Shown here in pieces: positions 25,983-35,462 of a stretch of 51,191 nucleotides of DNA (the first letter of the stretch is position 1; every line of letters starts with the position of its first letter). The notes beneath the pieces are model-generated. The model did not search any database. It saw only the letters and a program-made list of their open reading frames with translations, and had not been told where the DNA came from. Position numbers and translations under genes: made by a program. The DNA is from an uncultured Prevotellaceae bacterium (GTDB taxonomy: Bacteria; Bacteroidota; Bacteroidia; Bacteroidales; Bacteroidaceae): NCBI GenBank assembly GCA_902784615.1, contig CACZVN010000017.1:1-51191 (forward strand), given 5' to 3'.

Positions 25983-27764
25983 TCAGAGGTTCACAACGGG
26001 GTGAACCGTCCAACCGTTGGAAGAGAAATAGTCAGCATTGCTGGTGTTGGTGTTAGCAGAGTTTCCCACCAGATTGGGGTTGTCATTCAGTGTTCCTTGA
26101 TAGATGGGGAAGAATTCATGACCCTGCTGGTATGTATCATAAGAACTCTTGCTGAAAGTGCTGGAACCATAAGTAACAGGATCCTTCGGGGTGAACTCCA
26201 CGACACCATCATTGTAGTTGGCCTTTGTCCAGAAACTGACGGCGGCGTGCTCTTTCAACTGCTGCAGACGGTCGGCGCTATAGAAGAATCCCCAACGGAG
26301 GAGGTCGAAGCCACGGCCGAATTCACAGCCGAACTCCTTCGGACGCTCCACATTGGCAATCTGCTCAAACAGTTTGTCCTTAGAGTCGAAGTCAGCGAGT
26401 TTCAGGTTGGCCAGACCAGCACGATTGCGTACTTGGTTGATCCAGTCGATAGCCTGCTGGGTAGGACCACTGATCTCGTTCTCGCACTCAGCGGCACGGA
26501 GCAGCACGTCGGAGTAGCGCATCATACGGAGGTTGATACCACAGTGCAGACCTGTCACAACCTTGTCGTAGATACCTGTGCGCAGGTTGGTATTCTTGGC
26601 CACGGGCAGTCCACCATAGTTGTTATTGGTCACATACGGGATGTCAAGATTACCCCAGTCGGCACCCTGCTGAATGGTATAGCACACATTGCCGAACTCA
26701 AAACCGTCCCATTCCGGCTCGTAGGTACCGATGGTCCAGTAGAGGCGCGGGTCAAGTGAACCACTGGTAGTGCGCTCTGCCTTGAACAGATTGTAGAGCC
26801 ATGGAGAGGCCGAGAGGTCTGCCCATCCGCCGCAGTCGCCAGGACCGAAGTTCGACTCGATAGCCGAGCCCTGAGTAGCGTTGGCACTGGTGTTCACCGG
26901 TGTCCACTCATCGTCGGTACCCTGTGAGCCGTAATCCAGGAACTGAACCTCATAGAGACTCTCGTCATTGTTCTCGTAGGCAGCACCCTCACGGAAGTTG
27001 TCACCGTAGTTGGCCATCAGTTTATAAGTACCATACTGACCGTTGATGATAGCCTTCAGCACGGTAAGAGCCTCACTGTACTTATGACGCATCATCAATG
27101 CACGGGCATAATAGCCTGCAGCGGCACCACATGTGGCACGACCCTTGGCCCACTCACCGCCGGCATCACGGCTGGGCAGCAGCGTCATCGCCTCAGAGAA
27201 GTCCTTCTCCACTTGATCCCACACCTCATCGTATGTAGCATTCGAGCCATAGAGACCTTCCAGTGTAGAATAGGTGTTGTAGTCGGTAATCAAGATCGGA
27301 TTCTGGTAGTATCCGGCCAGGTTATAATAGCCCAGACCACGGATAAAGAGCATCTGTCCCTTGATGCGCTTCTGCGCCTCGGAGAGGGCGCTGTCGTCAT
27401 CACCGAGCACAGACAGCGTATAGTTGGTCACGTTGATGGTGTAGTACCAGTCACGCCACGACCACTGGCCGATCTCGTCGGTGAAGGCCACGTTGAGGTC
27501 GTCGAAGGGCATGTACCATACCTGTGAGGAATTCCACACCTCGTCGCCGCGGCACACGTCGAGCATATAGCCGACACGGGCATACGTACCCTCCATACGA
27601 GTGTGGTTGTAGGCTGCGATGACTGTCTCCTCAAGAGCACTGAGGTCTTCCTTGAAGGTGGCAGCCGTCTGCTGGTTGGGATTTATCACATCCAACTTGT
27701 CATTGCACGACGTAAGTGTGCCAAGACCCAGCAGAAGAACAAAGGATATTTTATATAGTTTCAT
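25983..27764 (-). CDS. SusD/RagB-family outer membrane lipoprotein (arabinan-type PUL)
   Basis: A 593-residue lipoprotein (lipobox G-T-L-T-S-C-N, with acidic K-L-D after it). The fold is the TPR-like helical SusD family: an N-terminal region with Y-N-H-T-R, a central sugar-facing region and the typical C-terminal E-R-P-K-E-F-G-C-E-F-G-R-G-F-D-L-L-R-W signature near residue 480. It caps the SusC transporter and captures oligosaccharides at the cell surface. It is 45 bases downstream of SusC and followed by a glycan-binding lipoprotein. The exact ligand is inferred as arabinan from the GH43 genes. Confidence 0.93.
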   Translation of the reverse strand: MKLYKISFVLLLGLGTLTSCNDKLDVINPNQQTAATFKEDLSALEETVIAAYNHTRMEGTYARVGYMLDVCRGDEVWNSSQVWYMPFDDLNVAFTDEIGQWSWRDWYYTINVTNYTLSVLGDDDSALSEAQKRIKGQMLFIRGLGYYNLAGYYQNPILITDYNTYSTLEGLYGSNATYDEVWDQVEKDFSEAMTLLPSRDAGGEWAKGRATCGAAAGYYARALMMRHKYSEALTVLKAIINGQYGTYKLMANYGDNFREGAAYENNDESLYEVQFLDYGSQGTDDEWTPVNTSANATQGSAIESNFGPGDCGGWADLSASPWLYNLFKAERTTSGSLDPRLYWTIGTYEPEWDGFEFGNVCYTIQQGADWGNLDIPYVTNNNYGGLPVAKNTNLRTGIYDKVVTGLHCGINLRMMRYSDVLLRAAECENEISGPTQQAIDWINQVRNRAGLANLKLADFDSKDKLFEQIANVERPKEFGCEFGRGFDLLRWGFFYSADRLQQLKEHAAVSFWTKANYNDGVVEFTPKDPVTYGSSTFSKSSYDTYQQGHEFFPIYQGTLNDNPNLVGNSANTNTSNADYFSSNGWTVHPVVNL

Positions 27765-27809
27765 ATCGTTATTCTTATTTATTTTATGTAAATCTGTGAA
27801 ATCTGTGGC

Positions 27810-30800
27810 TTAGAAGGTAAAGTTCAAACCTGCCATGAAACTGCGTGGCGTGGGATACGAGCAGTAGTTGTAGCCCGGGGTGAACGTGCCACCGGCATAG
27901 TCAACGTTATAGCCTTTATAACCAGTGAAGGTGTAGAGGTTCTGAGCCGACACATAGAGACGGACACCGCTCACGTAGCCACCAAACCACTTGTTGGGCA
28001 GGTTGGCGCCGATCTCAATGTTGGCAATCTTCCAGTAAGCGGCATTCTGGATGTAACGCTCGCTGAACAAATCGTTCCAAGCCAGTGTGCCGGGGTTCGA
28101 CAGATAGGTACGAGGAACATTCGACACATACGTGCTACCATCCCACTGGTTGGCGCCAAGTACATCCACGTGCTTGTTGCCGTAACCGTAACTGGAGTTC
28201 ATCGTGTTATAGAGATAATCGGTCACGTGATAGTTCAGTGCTCCGAAGGTAGAGATGCTCATGTCGAAGATGCCATACTCCAAATGGGCACTCAGACCGA
28301 AACTGACCTTTGGCAGACCGCTGCCCAGCACCGTCTGGTCGTCGGCGGTAATCTGGCCGTCACCATTGATGTCGCGATAGTAGCAGTCGCCCACCTGTGC
28401 ACCGGCCTGATATTCTTCGTAGCCGTTGGCCTGAGCCGTAGCATTCAGTTGGTCAAGTTGATCCTGGGTACGGATGATGCCCTGATAGTCCCAGCCGTAG
28501 AACTGACCTACCTCTTCTCCTACTTTTGTAATATAGGAACCTGTGATATACTGCTCTGTGCCGAAACCAAGTGAAGTTACCTTATTATTCAGGGTGCTGA
28601 GGTTGGCTGAGATTTCATGCTTCAGCGCATGGTCGCGATTGCGGTATGTGAGTGAGAACTCCAGACCGGTGTTCTCCATAGAAGCGGCGTTCATGGTCAC
28701 ACTACCGTTCGACACACCGGCACTGGCTGGAACAGGCACTGCATAGTGCAGATCCTCGGACTTGTTCTTGTACCACTCAGCAGTGAACTCAATACGGTTG
28801 TTGAAGAAGGCCAGGTCGAGACCGACGTTCATGGTCTTTCTCTTCTCCCATGAAAGGTTCTCGTTCACAAAGGTAGAGATAGCCGAACCCGTAACAGGGT
28901 TGTTGCCGAACGAATAGGTCATGTTGTTACGAGCCATGGTAGCCTGAATAACATAGTCTCCTACGGCAGCCTCATAACCGAGTTCACCATAACTGGCACG
29001 CAACTTGAACAAATTGACGATGTTGCGGTCGATGGGGAAGAACTTCTCCTTATCGAAACGCCAACCGAGAGAGAATGAACTGAAGGTATCCCAGCGATTG
29101 TCAGGGCTAAGACGTGAACTACCATCACGACGTACAATGCCCGAGAGCAGGTACTTGCCGTCGAAGTCGTAGTTCAGACGAGCCAGATAAGAGGCCAGCG
29201 TGTGCTTGTACTCATAGGAACTGGCATCACGAGTCAGGGCATTCTGAATCTGCAGGAAGTAGGGCTCGTTCAGGTTGACACCCCAAGCGGTCAGCGTCTG
29301 AGTATTCTCCTCTTCATAGGTCTGACCTGCAACGAGGTTAATGTGATGCAGACCGATAGTGCCGTCATAAGTCAACGTGTTCTCAATCAGGGCATCAGTG
29401 TATTTACGATGACCTTTTGTCAGACGCTCATTCTCCTTGGCGAGATACACACGATTACTCTGAACCCATGCGGGAATCCAGGTCTTGTCATTGCATGAGG
29501 TCGTGCTGTATGAGAGGTTGATCTTATAATTAAGTTTGTGGTTCTTCGACTTGATACCAAGCATGTCCAGCAGATCGACATCAGCCGAGGCCGTACCCAT
29601 GAAACGATCTACAACGGTGTTGCGCTGCAACAGGTTGTTGACCAGCAGGGGGTTCATGGCTGAAATGTCACCATGCACGGTATCGTAATATACGCCATAG
29701 CCGTATGCATCGTACTTCCAGCCGCTGGCTGAGCCCACAATATCGTCGAGCACCCAAGTTGACTCGTCATAAGCCTTAATAGTAGGTTGCATATTCAGCA
29801 CACCAGCCAGCACGTTGCCCAGGTTTCCGTAGAGACCCTGGATATACTCATTGGCATTGGAAATAGAAGTGGAATTCTGGTCAGAGTGAGAATACACAAG
29901 ACTGGTACGGAACTTGATGAACTTAGTGTCCATCGTGTTGTTCACACGGGCCGTATAACGACGGAAGTCAGGACCTGTACCCTCGATGGTACCTTTCTGG
30001 TCGTAGTAGTCCAAACCGATATTATAGGTATTGTTGGCACCACCACCACTCAGGTTCACATTGTGGTTCTGACGGATACCTGTCTTGAAAGCCTCCTTGA
30101 ACCAGTCGGTGTTGGTGTTGTCCCGGAAATGGTAGTTACCATCGGCACCCAGACTGTAGCCACCGGGAAGCGGCGTACCTGAATTGGCTGCGGCAATACC
30201 GAGGTAGTTGCTATACTGATCGGCGTTCATCAGGTCATACTTGTCGTTAGAAACGACATCAATACCGAAGTAACCCTTATAATCCACCTTCAGCGGCTGG
30301 TCCTTCTTACCACCCTTGGTCGTGATGATCACCACACCGTTGGCGGCACGTGAACCGTAGATGGCACCCGCCGAAGCATCCTTCAGCACCTGGATGGTCT
30401 CGATGTCGTTCGGAGAGAAGTCACGGATGGACGTACCCATAGGCACACCGTCAATTACATACAGGGGAGCGGTACTACCAAAAGAGCCGATACCACGGAT
30501 ACGTACGGTCGGGTCGGCACCCGGCTGACCGTCGGTAGTGATCGACACGCCAGCCACCTTACCTTCGAGCATCGAAGAAACGTTAGAGTGAGATACGCGC
30601 TTTAGTTCGTCGGCGTTTACGATAGATACAGAACCTGTCAGGTCGGCCTTCTTCTGGGTACCGTAACCGACGACGACCACCTGGTCGAGCATCATCGCGT
30701 CGGACTCCAGCTGAATCTGATTAAGGATCGCGCGCCCACGTACGGCAATCTCGCGGTCCTTGTAACCAACATAGCTCACGAGGAGAGTTGCATTAGCGGT

Positions 30801-31028
30801 AGCATCAATGGTGAAATTTCCATCGAAGTCAGTCACAACGCCACTCTGGGCACCCTTCACTCGGACGGTGGCGCCAATGAGTGCCTCTCCATTCTGATCA
30901 ACAACCTGACCACTTACCTTGATGGTCTGGTCCTGTTGCACGGATGCCGTCGCAGTAGCCGGGCAGACTGTCAGTCCTGCCAAAGTTCCCAAGAACAGCA
31001 TCGCAGAGAATAATACTTGTTTTCTCAT
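27810..31028 (-). CDS. SusC/RagA-family TonB-linked outer membrane transporter (arabinan-type PUL)
   Basis: A 1072-residue TonB-dependent transporter. After the signal peptide comes a carboxypeptidase-regulatory-like domain (about residues 35-115, V-S-G-Q-V-V-D-Q-N-G-E-A-L-I-G-A), then the TonB box region and plug (V-V-V-G-Y-G-T-Q-K-K near 120; G-S-R-A-A-N-G-V near 225), then a large beta barrel ending in aromatic F-T-F. It imports oligosaccharides together with SusD. No STN domain is visible, so no direct sigma signalling is expected. It is the first gene of the operon and has candidate AraC-type sites in front of its promoter. Confidence 0.95.
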   Translation of the reverse strand: MRKQVLFSAMLFLGTLAGLTVCPATATASVQQDQTIKVSGQVVDQNGEALIGATVRVKGAQSGVVTDFDGNFTIDATANATLLVSYVGYKDREIAVRGRAILNQIQLESDAMMLDQVVVVGYGTQKKADLTGSVSIVNADELKRVSHSNVSSMLEGKVAGVSITTDGQPGADPTVRIRGIGSFGSTAPLYVIDGVPMGTSIRDFSPNDIETIQVLKDASAGAIYGSRAANGVVIITTKGGKKDQPLKVDYKGYFGIDVVSNDKYDLMNADQYSNYLGIAAANSGTPLPGGYSLGADGNYHFRDNTNTDWFKEAFKTGIRQNHNVNLSGGGANNTYNIGLDYYDQKGTIEGTGPDFRRYTARVNNTMDTKFIKFRTSLVYSHSDQNSTSISNANEYIQGLYGNLGNVLAGVLNMQPTIKAYDESTWVLDDIVGSASGWKYDAYGYGVYYDTVHGDISAMNPLLVNNLLQRNTVVDRFMGTASADVDLLDMLGIKSKNHKLNYKINLSYSTTSCNDKTWIPAWVQSNRVYLAKENERLTKGHRKYTDALIENTLTYDGTIGLHHINLVAGQTYEEENTQTLTAWGVNLNEPYFLQIQNALTRDASSYEYKHTLASYLARLNYDFDGKYLLSGIVRRDGSSRLSPDNRWDTFSSFSLGWRFDKEKFFPIDRNIVNLFKLRASYGELGYEAAVGDYVIQATMARNNMTYSFGNNPVTGSAISTFVNENLSWEKRKTMNVGLDLAFFNNRIEFTAEWYKNKSEDLHYAVPVPASAGVSNGSVTMNAASMENTGLEFSLTYRNRDHALKHEISANLSTLNNKVTSLGFGTEQYITGSYITKVGEEVGQFYGWDYQGIIRTQDQLDQLNATAQANGYEEYQAGAQVGDCYYRDINGDGQITADDQTVLGSGLPKVSFGLSAHLEYGIFDMSISTFGALNYHVTDYLYNTMNSSYGYGNKHVDVLGANQWDGSTYVSNVPRTYLSNPGTLAWNDLFSERYIQNAAYWKIANIEIGANLPNKWFGGYVSGVRLYVSAQNLYTFTGYKGYNVDYAGGTFTPGYNYCSYPTPRSFMAGLNFTF

Positions 31029-31080
31029 TGTGAATTGTTTTTAGTTTAGAATTATATTATAATGTTAATGAAATTTTTCG

Positions 31081-31143
31081 CAAAAGTAACCTGCTTTGAC
31101 ATAAATCAAGTGGACAAAACGATTTAATAGGTGGACAAAACGA
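31081..31143 (-). promoter_or_regulatory. susC promoter with 21-bp-spaced direct repeats (candidate AraC-domain operator)
   Basis: TACTTTTG (minus strand, 31088-31081) fits the -7 box. Upstream, GTGGACAAAACGA occurs at 31110-31122 and identically at 31131-31143, exactly 21 bp apart (two helical turns, the usual spacing for AraC-type dimers). A related unit with two changes lies at 31149-31161 and an inverted one, TTTTCGTCCACC, at 31185-31196. The regulator gene ends at 31197, so the sites fill the space between regulator and target. Confidence 0.7.
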
Positions 31144-31196
31144 AAATAGGTTAACAAAAAGTATTATTTCTACAAAACAGACACTTTTCGTCCACC

Positions 31197-34139
31197 TTAG
31201 GCGGCAGTATAGGAACTTGGACTCACCCCAAACATTTTCGTAAAACAACGGGTGAAATACTTGGGGTCATTAAAGCCAACCTTATACGCGATCTCGGTAA
31301 TATTACGGTTGCCCGTCTTCGCAGAGAGCAACTCCTTGGCCATGTTCAAGCGGTAATTACGGATAAACTGTCCGACAGGTACGCCAACCTCGGCATTCAG
31401 ATGCTTACTGGCCACGCTACGGCTCATGCCAACGGCATCACAGAACTCCTGAACGCCAAACTCTGAGTTCGTATAGTTCTGCTCCATGATCTCCATCACG
31501 CGTTCCATAAACGGCCGGGTGCTCTGCTGTACCTCCTCCTTATCGGCCTCAACACTCTTCGACACACTCTTACGGTAACGCTCTTGGTTGTCGAGGATAT
31601 TCTGGATACGCGACTGCAATTGAACGGGGTTTTCAGATTCCTGTAACACTTTACGGATCGGATTAAGCAACTGCTCTGCCTCACGACGCTTCAGTTCAGC
31701 CACCCGTCTGTTATAAATGTAGATAATCAGTCCGACGAACAGGAGACTTAGCAACAGACGGAACCACCAACTGTTCCAGAAATACGGACTCACCACAACC
31801 TCAATCGAAGCCGTATCAGAATATTCTCCAGACAAGGTTGACATATACCTGACCTCAAAGGTGTATCGTCCGGCAGGCAGTGCACTATATCGAACGGAAT
31901 GCTCACCAAGTTTCAGAGGCGTCCATTCCTTTTCAAGACCTTTCATTCTATAACTGAACACAGTCTGTTCCTCATTTCCATAATCCAAGGCAGAGAAAGC
32001 GATTGAAAAAGAACGATTGCCTTCGCGTAACTGGATGGACGAAGCAATGGAAATATCCTCCGACAGGTAATCACTGCCAGCAGTCACCTCTTGGTTATCC
32101 ACCATCAAATGGGTAAAGACGAGTTTACCATATGGTTTGGACTCGTTGTTCTCCCCAAGCACCTCTATCAAGCCCCCTTCACTACCTAGATAGATAACGC
32201 CTGCATCGTCTCTGGCTGCTGAGTTCCAATAGAAATGGTGATTGATCAGACCTTCGTTCTCATAATAATTGGAGAAGATATGAGTCTTAGGGTCATATAC
32301 CGACAGGCCATTCTGAGTCGCCACCCAAAGACGGCCGTTCAGATCCTCAACGACACCCTTCACACTGCTGAAGGCTAACCCGTCTTCCGTGGTCAGCGCC
32401 TCGAAATGTCTGCGGCCATCTTTGTCATCCTTTACCAAACGGTATAGCCCATAGCCGTTACTACCCAGCCAGAGGGTACCATCCTTCGTCTGGCAGAAAG
32501 AGGATATCTTATCTACTATTCGGGAACCTGGCTCGTCAAGTTTATGGGTAATACCCTCCGTCTTAAACGGTCTGTGGCCCTGACGCCCTGAGTTGAGATC
32601 GACGATTCTTAAGCCTTGCATACAGCCCATCCACAGGAAACCGTCACGATCGACGATGGCGCCAATGCTACCAGTTACATGACGACATCCTTCAAACGGT
32701 TCTTCTATCTTCTGTGTCTTGAAATCATAATAGAAAAGACCCGCATTACTGCCAATCCATAATCCATCATTGATCGTGTCATTGGCAAGTGCTCCAACGA
32801 AGGTGGTACGTATAAAATACTCCTCAGGAAGTTCGAGGCGTGATATCCTATGCGGGCTATTTCTGTCAGTCACACAGACACCGCCTCCCCAAGTGCCTAT
32901 CCAGAGCCTGCCATGCTGATCAGCAGCAAGAGCAGAGACACTGTTATGCGACAATCCGGAATTAGAGACCGTGTAGTGGATAAAATCCGTCGAGCCTTTT
33001 TCCCTGAGGTTCAGTCCCCCTTCCACCGTTCCTACCCACAGACGGTTATCGGGATCAACATACATGGCGTTGACGGGATTAGGCGACAGTGAGCGGGGAT
33101 CACTTGTATGAATGGAGTTACGCAGCAACAGTCGGCGGGGTGCCAGACAGGTAATACCACCCGACTCCGTACATATCCAGATATGTCCATGAAATACTCG
33201 GATACTATGTACGAAATCACTCTTCAACGGAGGGTTGCTCTCTGTGGTCCATGTCGTGAAACTGTCTGTCAGGTCATCATAGATGTTAACACCAAACAGA
33301 GAGCCTACCAGCAGATGATTGTCTGGTGTTACTGCCAGGCTCGACAGGAAAACATGCGAAAGCGATCCCGGTGCACTGGAGTGATGATACTCATCAAGTT
33401 TCTGCTTATAAGGATCATAGCGGAAGAGTCCCATGTTGGTTGTAATCCACACGACGTTATTACGTTTCAGAATATCGGTAATATAATGGTCTTGCAATGG
33501 TTTCAACAAGGCAGATATCTCTTCACGCACCAATTTTCCGTCTTTCTCAACCAACCTGTAAAGCCCGCCATCTATGCCAATCCACGGCTTGCCATTGCCT
33601 TCCAAGTCACAAATCGCCATGTCGAGCATTCGCCACGGATGAGGATAGGCACAGATCCGATCGATCTCCCCCTTTTCCTTAAACGTCACAAGACTGACCT
33701 GCTGATTGTTGATAATCCAGATACGACCGATGGCATCACGGTAACACCTGATGGAAGGCTGGGACATCAACTTCCGAAGTTCAGGATGGTCTGGCACCAC
33801 AGCATTCATCGTCCTCAGGTCGATGATGTTGATACCCTCATCGAAGGCCACCCAAAGCCTATGGAAATCATCCTCGGTAATACTTCTGCACGATTTACTG
33901 TTCAGGTCCAGCCGAGGCTCCATAAAACTATAGCCGTCATAGCGCACCAGTCCACCACCAAAGGTGGAGATCCAAAGGAAGCCGTTTGAGTCTCTGAAAA
34001 TATCGCTGACATTATTATGGGGAAGACCGTTGCTCAAATCCAGATACGAAAGATTATACCGCTCCGTCAGCAGGTTCTCGCTGCCGACAACGGGCAGCGA
34101 GAATACCAGACAAAGGGCTATCCAGAACGAGCGGATCAT
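31197..34139 (-). CDS. HTCS-like regulator: propeller sensor + Y_Y_Y + TM + AraC domain, no kinase
   Basis: A 980-residue membrane regulator. It has a signal or anchor (residues 1-20), many two-component propeller repeats (such as D-S-N-G-F-L-W-I-S-T-F-G-G-G and G-R-L-W-I-G-T-W-G-G-G) to about residue 680, a Y_Y_Y immunoglobulin-like domain to about 780, a membrane helix (about 787-808) and a 60-residue helical linker. The C-terminal AraC/HTH_18 domain covers about 872-980 (A-Y-K-V-G-F-N-D-P-K-Y-F-T-R). Hybrid two-component systems controlling PULs have HisKA, HATPase and receiver domains between membrane and AraC parts, about 350 residues more; all three are absent and no frameshift is seen. 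It probably acts as a one-component transmembrane regulator of the arabinan PUL. Confidence 0.88.
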   Translation of the reverse strand: MIRSFWIALCLVFSLPVVGSENLLTERYNLSYLDLSNGLPHNNVSDIFRDSNGFLWISTFGGGLVRYDGYSFMEPRLDLNSKSCRSITEDDFHRLWVAFDEGINIIDLRTMNAVVPDHPELRKLMSQPSIRCYRDAIGRIWIINNQQVSLVTFKEKGEIDRICAYPHPWRMLDMAICDLEGNGKPWIGIDGGLYRLVEKDGKLVREEISALLKPLQDHYITDILKRNNVVWITTNMGLFRYDPYKQKLDEYHHSSAPGSLSHVFLSSLAVTPDNHLLVGSLFGVNIYDDLTDSFTTWTTESNPPLKSDFVHSIRVFHGHIWICTESGGITCLAPRRLLLRNSIHTSDPRSLSPNPVNAMYVDPDNRLWVGTVEGGLNLREKGSTDFIHYTVSNSGLSHNSVSALAADQHGRLWIGTWGGGVCVTDRNSPHRISRLELPEEYFIRTTFVGALANDTINDGLWIGSNAGLFYYDFKTQKIEEPFEGCRHVTGSIGAIVDRDGFLWMGCMQGLRIVDLNSGRQGHRPFKTEGITHKLDEPGSRIVDKISSFCQTKDGTLWLGSNGYGLYRLVKDDKDGRRHFEALTTEDGLAFSSVKGVVEDLNGRLWVATQNGLSVYDPKTHIFSNYYENEGLINHHFYWNSAARDDAGVIYLGSEGGLIEVLGENNESKPYGKLVFTHLMVDNQEVTAGSDYLSEDISIASSIQLREGNRSFSIAFSALDYGNEEQTVFSYRMKGLEKEWTPLKLGEHSVRYSALPAGRYTFEVRYMSTLSGEYSDTASIEVVVSPYFWNSWWFRLLLSLLFVGLIIYIYNRRVAELKRREAEQLLNPIRKVLQESENPVQLQSRIQNILDNQERYRKSVSKSVEADKEEVQQSTRPFMERVMEIMEQNYTNSEFGVQEFCDAVGMSRSVASKHLNAEVGVPVGQFIRNYRLNMAKELLSAKTGNRNITEIAYKVGFNDPKYFTRCFTKMFGVSPSSYTAA

Positions 34140-34146
34140 AAGCGAA

Positions 34147-35454
34147 TCAAGCCGTTTTCTTCTCCCTGATCACGAAGACACAGGCAGCGGCAATCATAAA
34201 ACTGACGCCAGCCACGATCATCATCGTCGATTGATGATGGCCCACTAACGCGAGGATGGCTCCACCACAAATGGCAGCGACGATCTGCGGGATACAGATC
34301 GTACCGTTGAACAGGCCAAGATAGGCACCCATATGACCATAACCCTGCAGGGCATTCGTCACGAACGTGAACGGCATGGCGAGCATCGCTGCCCAGGCAC
34401 AGCCGATCATCAGGAAGGGAATGAACTGCATGTATTGGTTATGGATAAACGGCACCATGGCAAAGCCGACAGCACCGATCACCAGACTGACGGAATAAGC
34501 CAGTTTCGTGTTCTTGAACTGCGGAAGCAGGGCGGCCCAGATTACGCTACCCACAGCCTGTACGGCAAAGAGGATACCCACCCAGTTACCTGCCTCCTGG
34601 AAGGCCTCACTCGACGCATCGGTCGTGTCCCATACCACCTCGGCAATGGCACCCGTGGTATAGTTCCACATATAGAGCATCGCCGCCCAGGAGAAGAACT
34701 GCACCAGACCAACCTTCCAGAAGGTGGAGGGCGCATTCTTCAACAGGGTGATCCAGTTGGCACTCTCTTCCTTCTCCTCGGAGACGGGGTTATACTCCGC
34801 ATACTCCTGCGGATTCCACTCCTTCACCTTCAACGTCGTATAAATCACACAAAGGATGAGGATAGCGGCGCCGATATAGAACGACCAGATAACCGAGTCG
34901 GGCACCACACCCTTCTCAGCCACGTTGCTGATACCTATGAACGTGAAGATGAAAGGGAACACGAAGCCCAGTACCGATCCTGCGTTACAGAGGAACGACT
35001 GGATACTGTAGGCCTTGGCCTTCTGCTTCTCGTTGACCATGTCGCCCACGAGCATCTTAAACGGCTGCATCGCCATGTTGATCGAGGTATCGAGGAACAT
35101 CAGGGCTACCAGTCCGAACATCATCGCGGCACCGACCGTCAGTCCCAGCGACCCGGAGTTAGGGAGCAGACACATCACCAGCACGGCCACGGCAGCACCC
35201 ACAAACAAATAAGGGATTCGCCGCCCGAAACGCGTCCACGTCTTGTCGGAGAGCGTGCCGACAATCGGTTGCACGAGGATTCCCATCAGCGGTGGCAGGA
35301 TCCAGAAATAACTCAGGTTGTGAGGATCGGCACCAAGCGTGGCAAAGATCCTGGAGATGTTGGCACTCTGCAGGGCGTAAGCGATCTGCACACCGAAGAA
35401 CCCGAAACTCAGGTTCCATAATTTCCAAAAGGAAAGATCAGGTTTTTGTTTCAT
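34147..35454 (-). CDS. MFS sugar transporter, disaccharide/maltose type (SLC45-like)
   Basis: A 435-residue inner membrane transporter with about twelve hydrophobic helices. Motifs include the N-terminal S-F-W-K-L-W-N-L-S-F-G-F-F-G and the loop D-K-T-W-T-R-F-G-R-R-I-P-Y, characteristic of the SLC45/sucrose-maltose symporter branch. In Bacteroidetes such genes sit beside LacI regulators and alpha-glucan (maltodextrin) loci. It lies 8 bases after lacI and 7 bases before the HTCS-like gene in one operon. The probable role is proton-driven uptake of a disaccharide released from the PUL substrate. Maltose is the best guess by family; an arabino-oligosaccharide is possible by position. Confidence 0.82.
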   Translation of the reverse strand: MKQKPDLSFWKLWNLSFGFFGVQIAYALQSANISRIFATLGADPHNLSYFWILPPLMGILVQPIVGTLSDKTWTRFGRRIPYLFVGAAVAVLVMCLLPNSGSLGLTVGAAMMFGLVALMFLDTSINMAMQPFKMLVGDMVNEKQKAKAYSIQSFLCNAGSVLGFVFPFIFTFIGISNVAEKGVVPDSVIWSFYIGAAILILCVIYTTLKVKEWNPQEYAEYNPVSEEKEESANWITLLKNAPSTFWKVGLVQFFSWAAMLYMWNYTTGAIAEVVWDTTDASSEAFQEAGNWVGILFAVQAVGSVIWAALLPQFKNTKLAYSVSLVIGAVGFAMVPFIHNQYMQFIPFLMIGCAWAAMLAMPFTFVTNALQGYGHMGAYLGLFNGTICIPQIVAAICGGAILALVGHHQSTMMIVAGVSFMIAAACVFVIREKKTA

Positions 35455-35462
35455 ATTTTTGT

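Noticed and set aside
31197-34139. truncated or frameshifted HTCS
   Set aside because: The frame is continuous from sensor to AraC domain and the junction is a helical linker rather than a broken kinase; I treat it as a real domain architecture.
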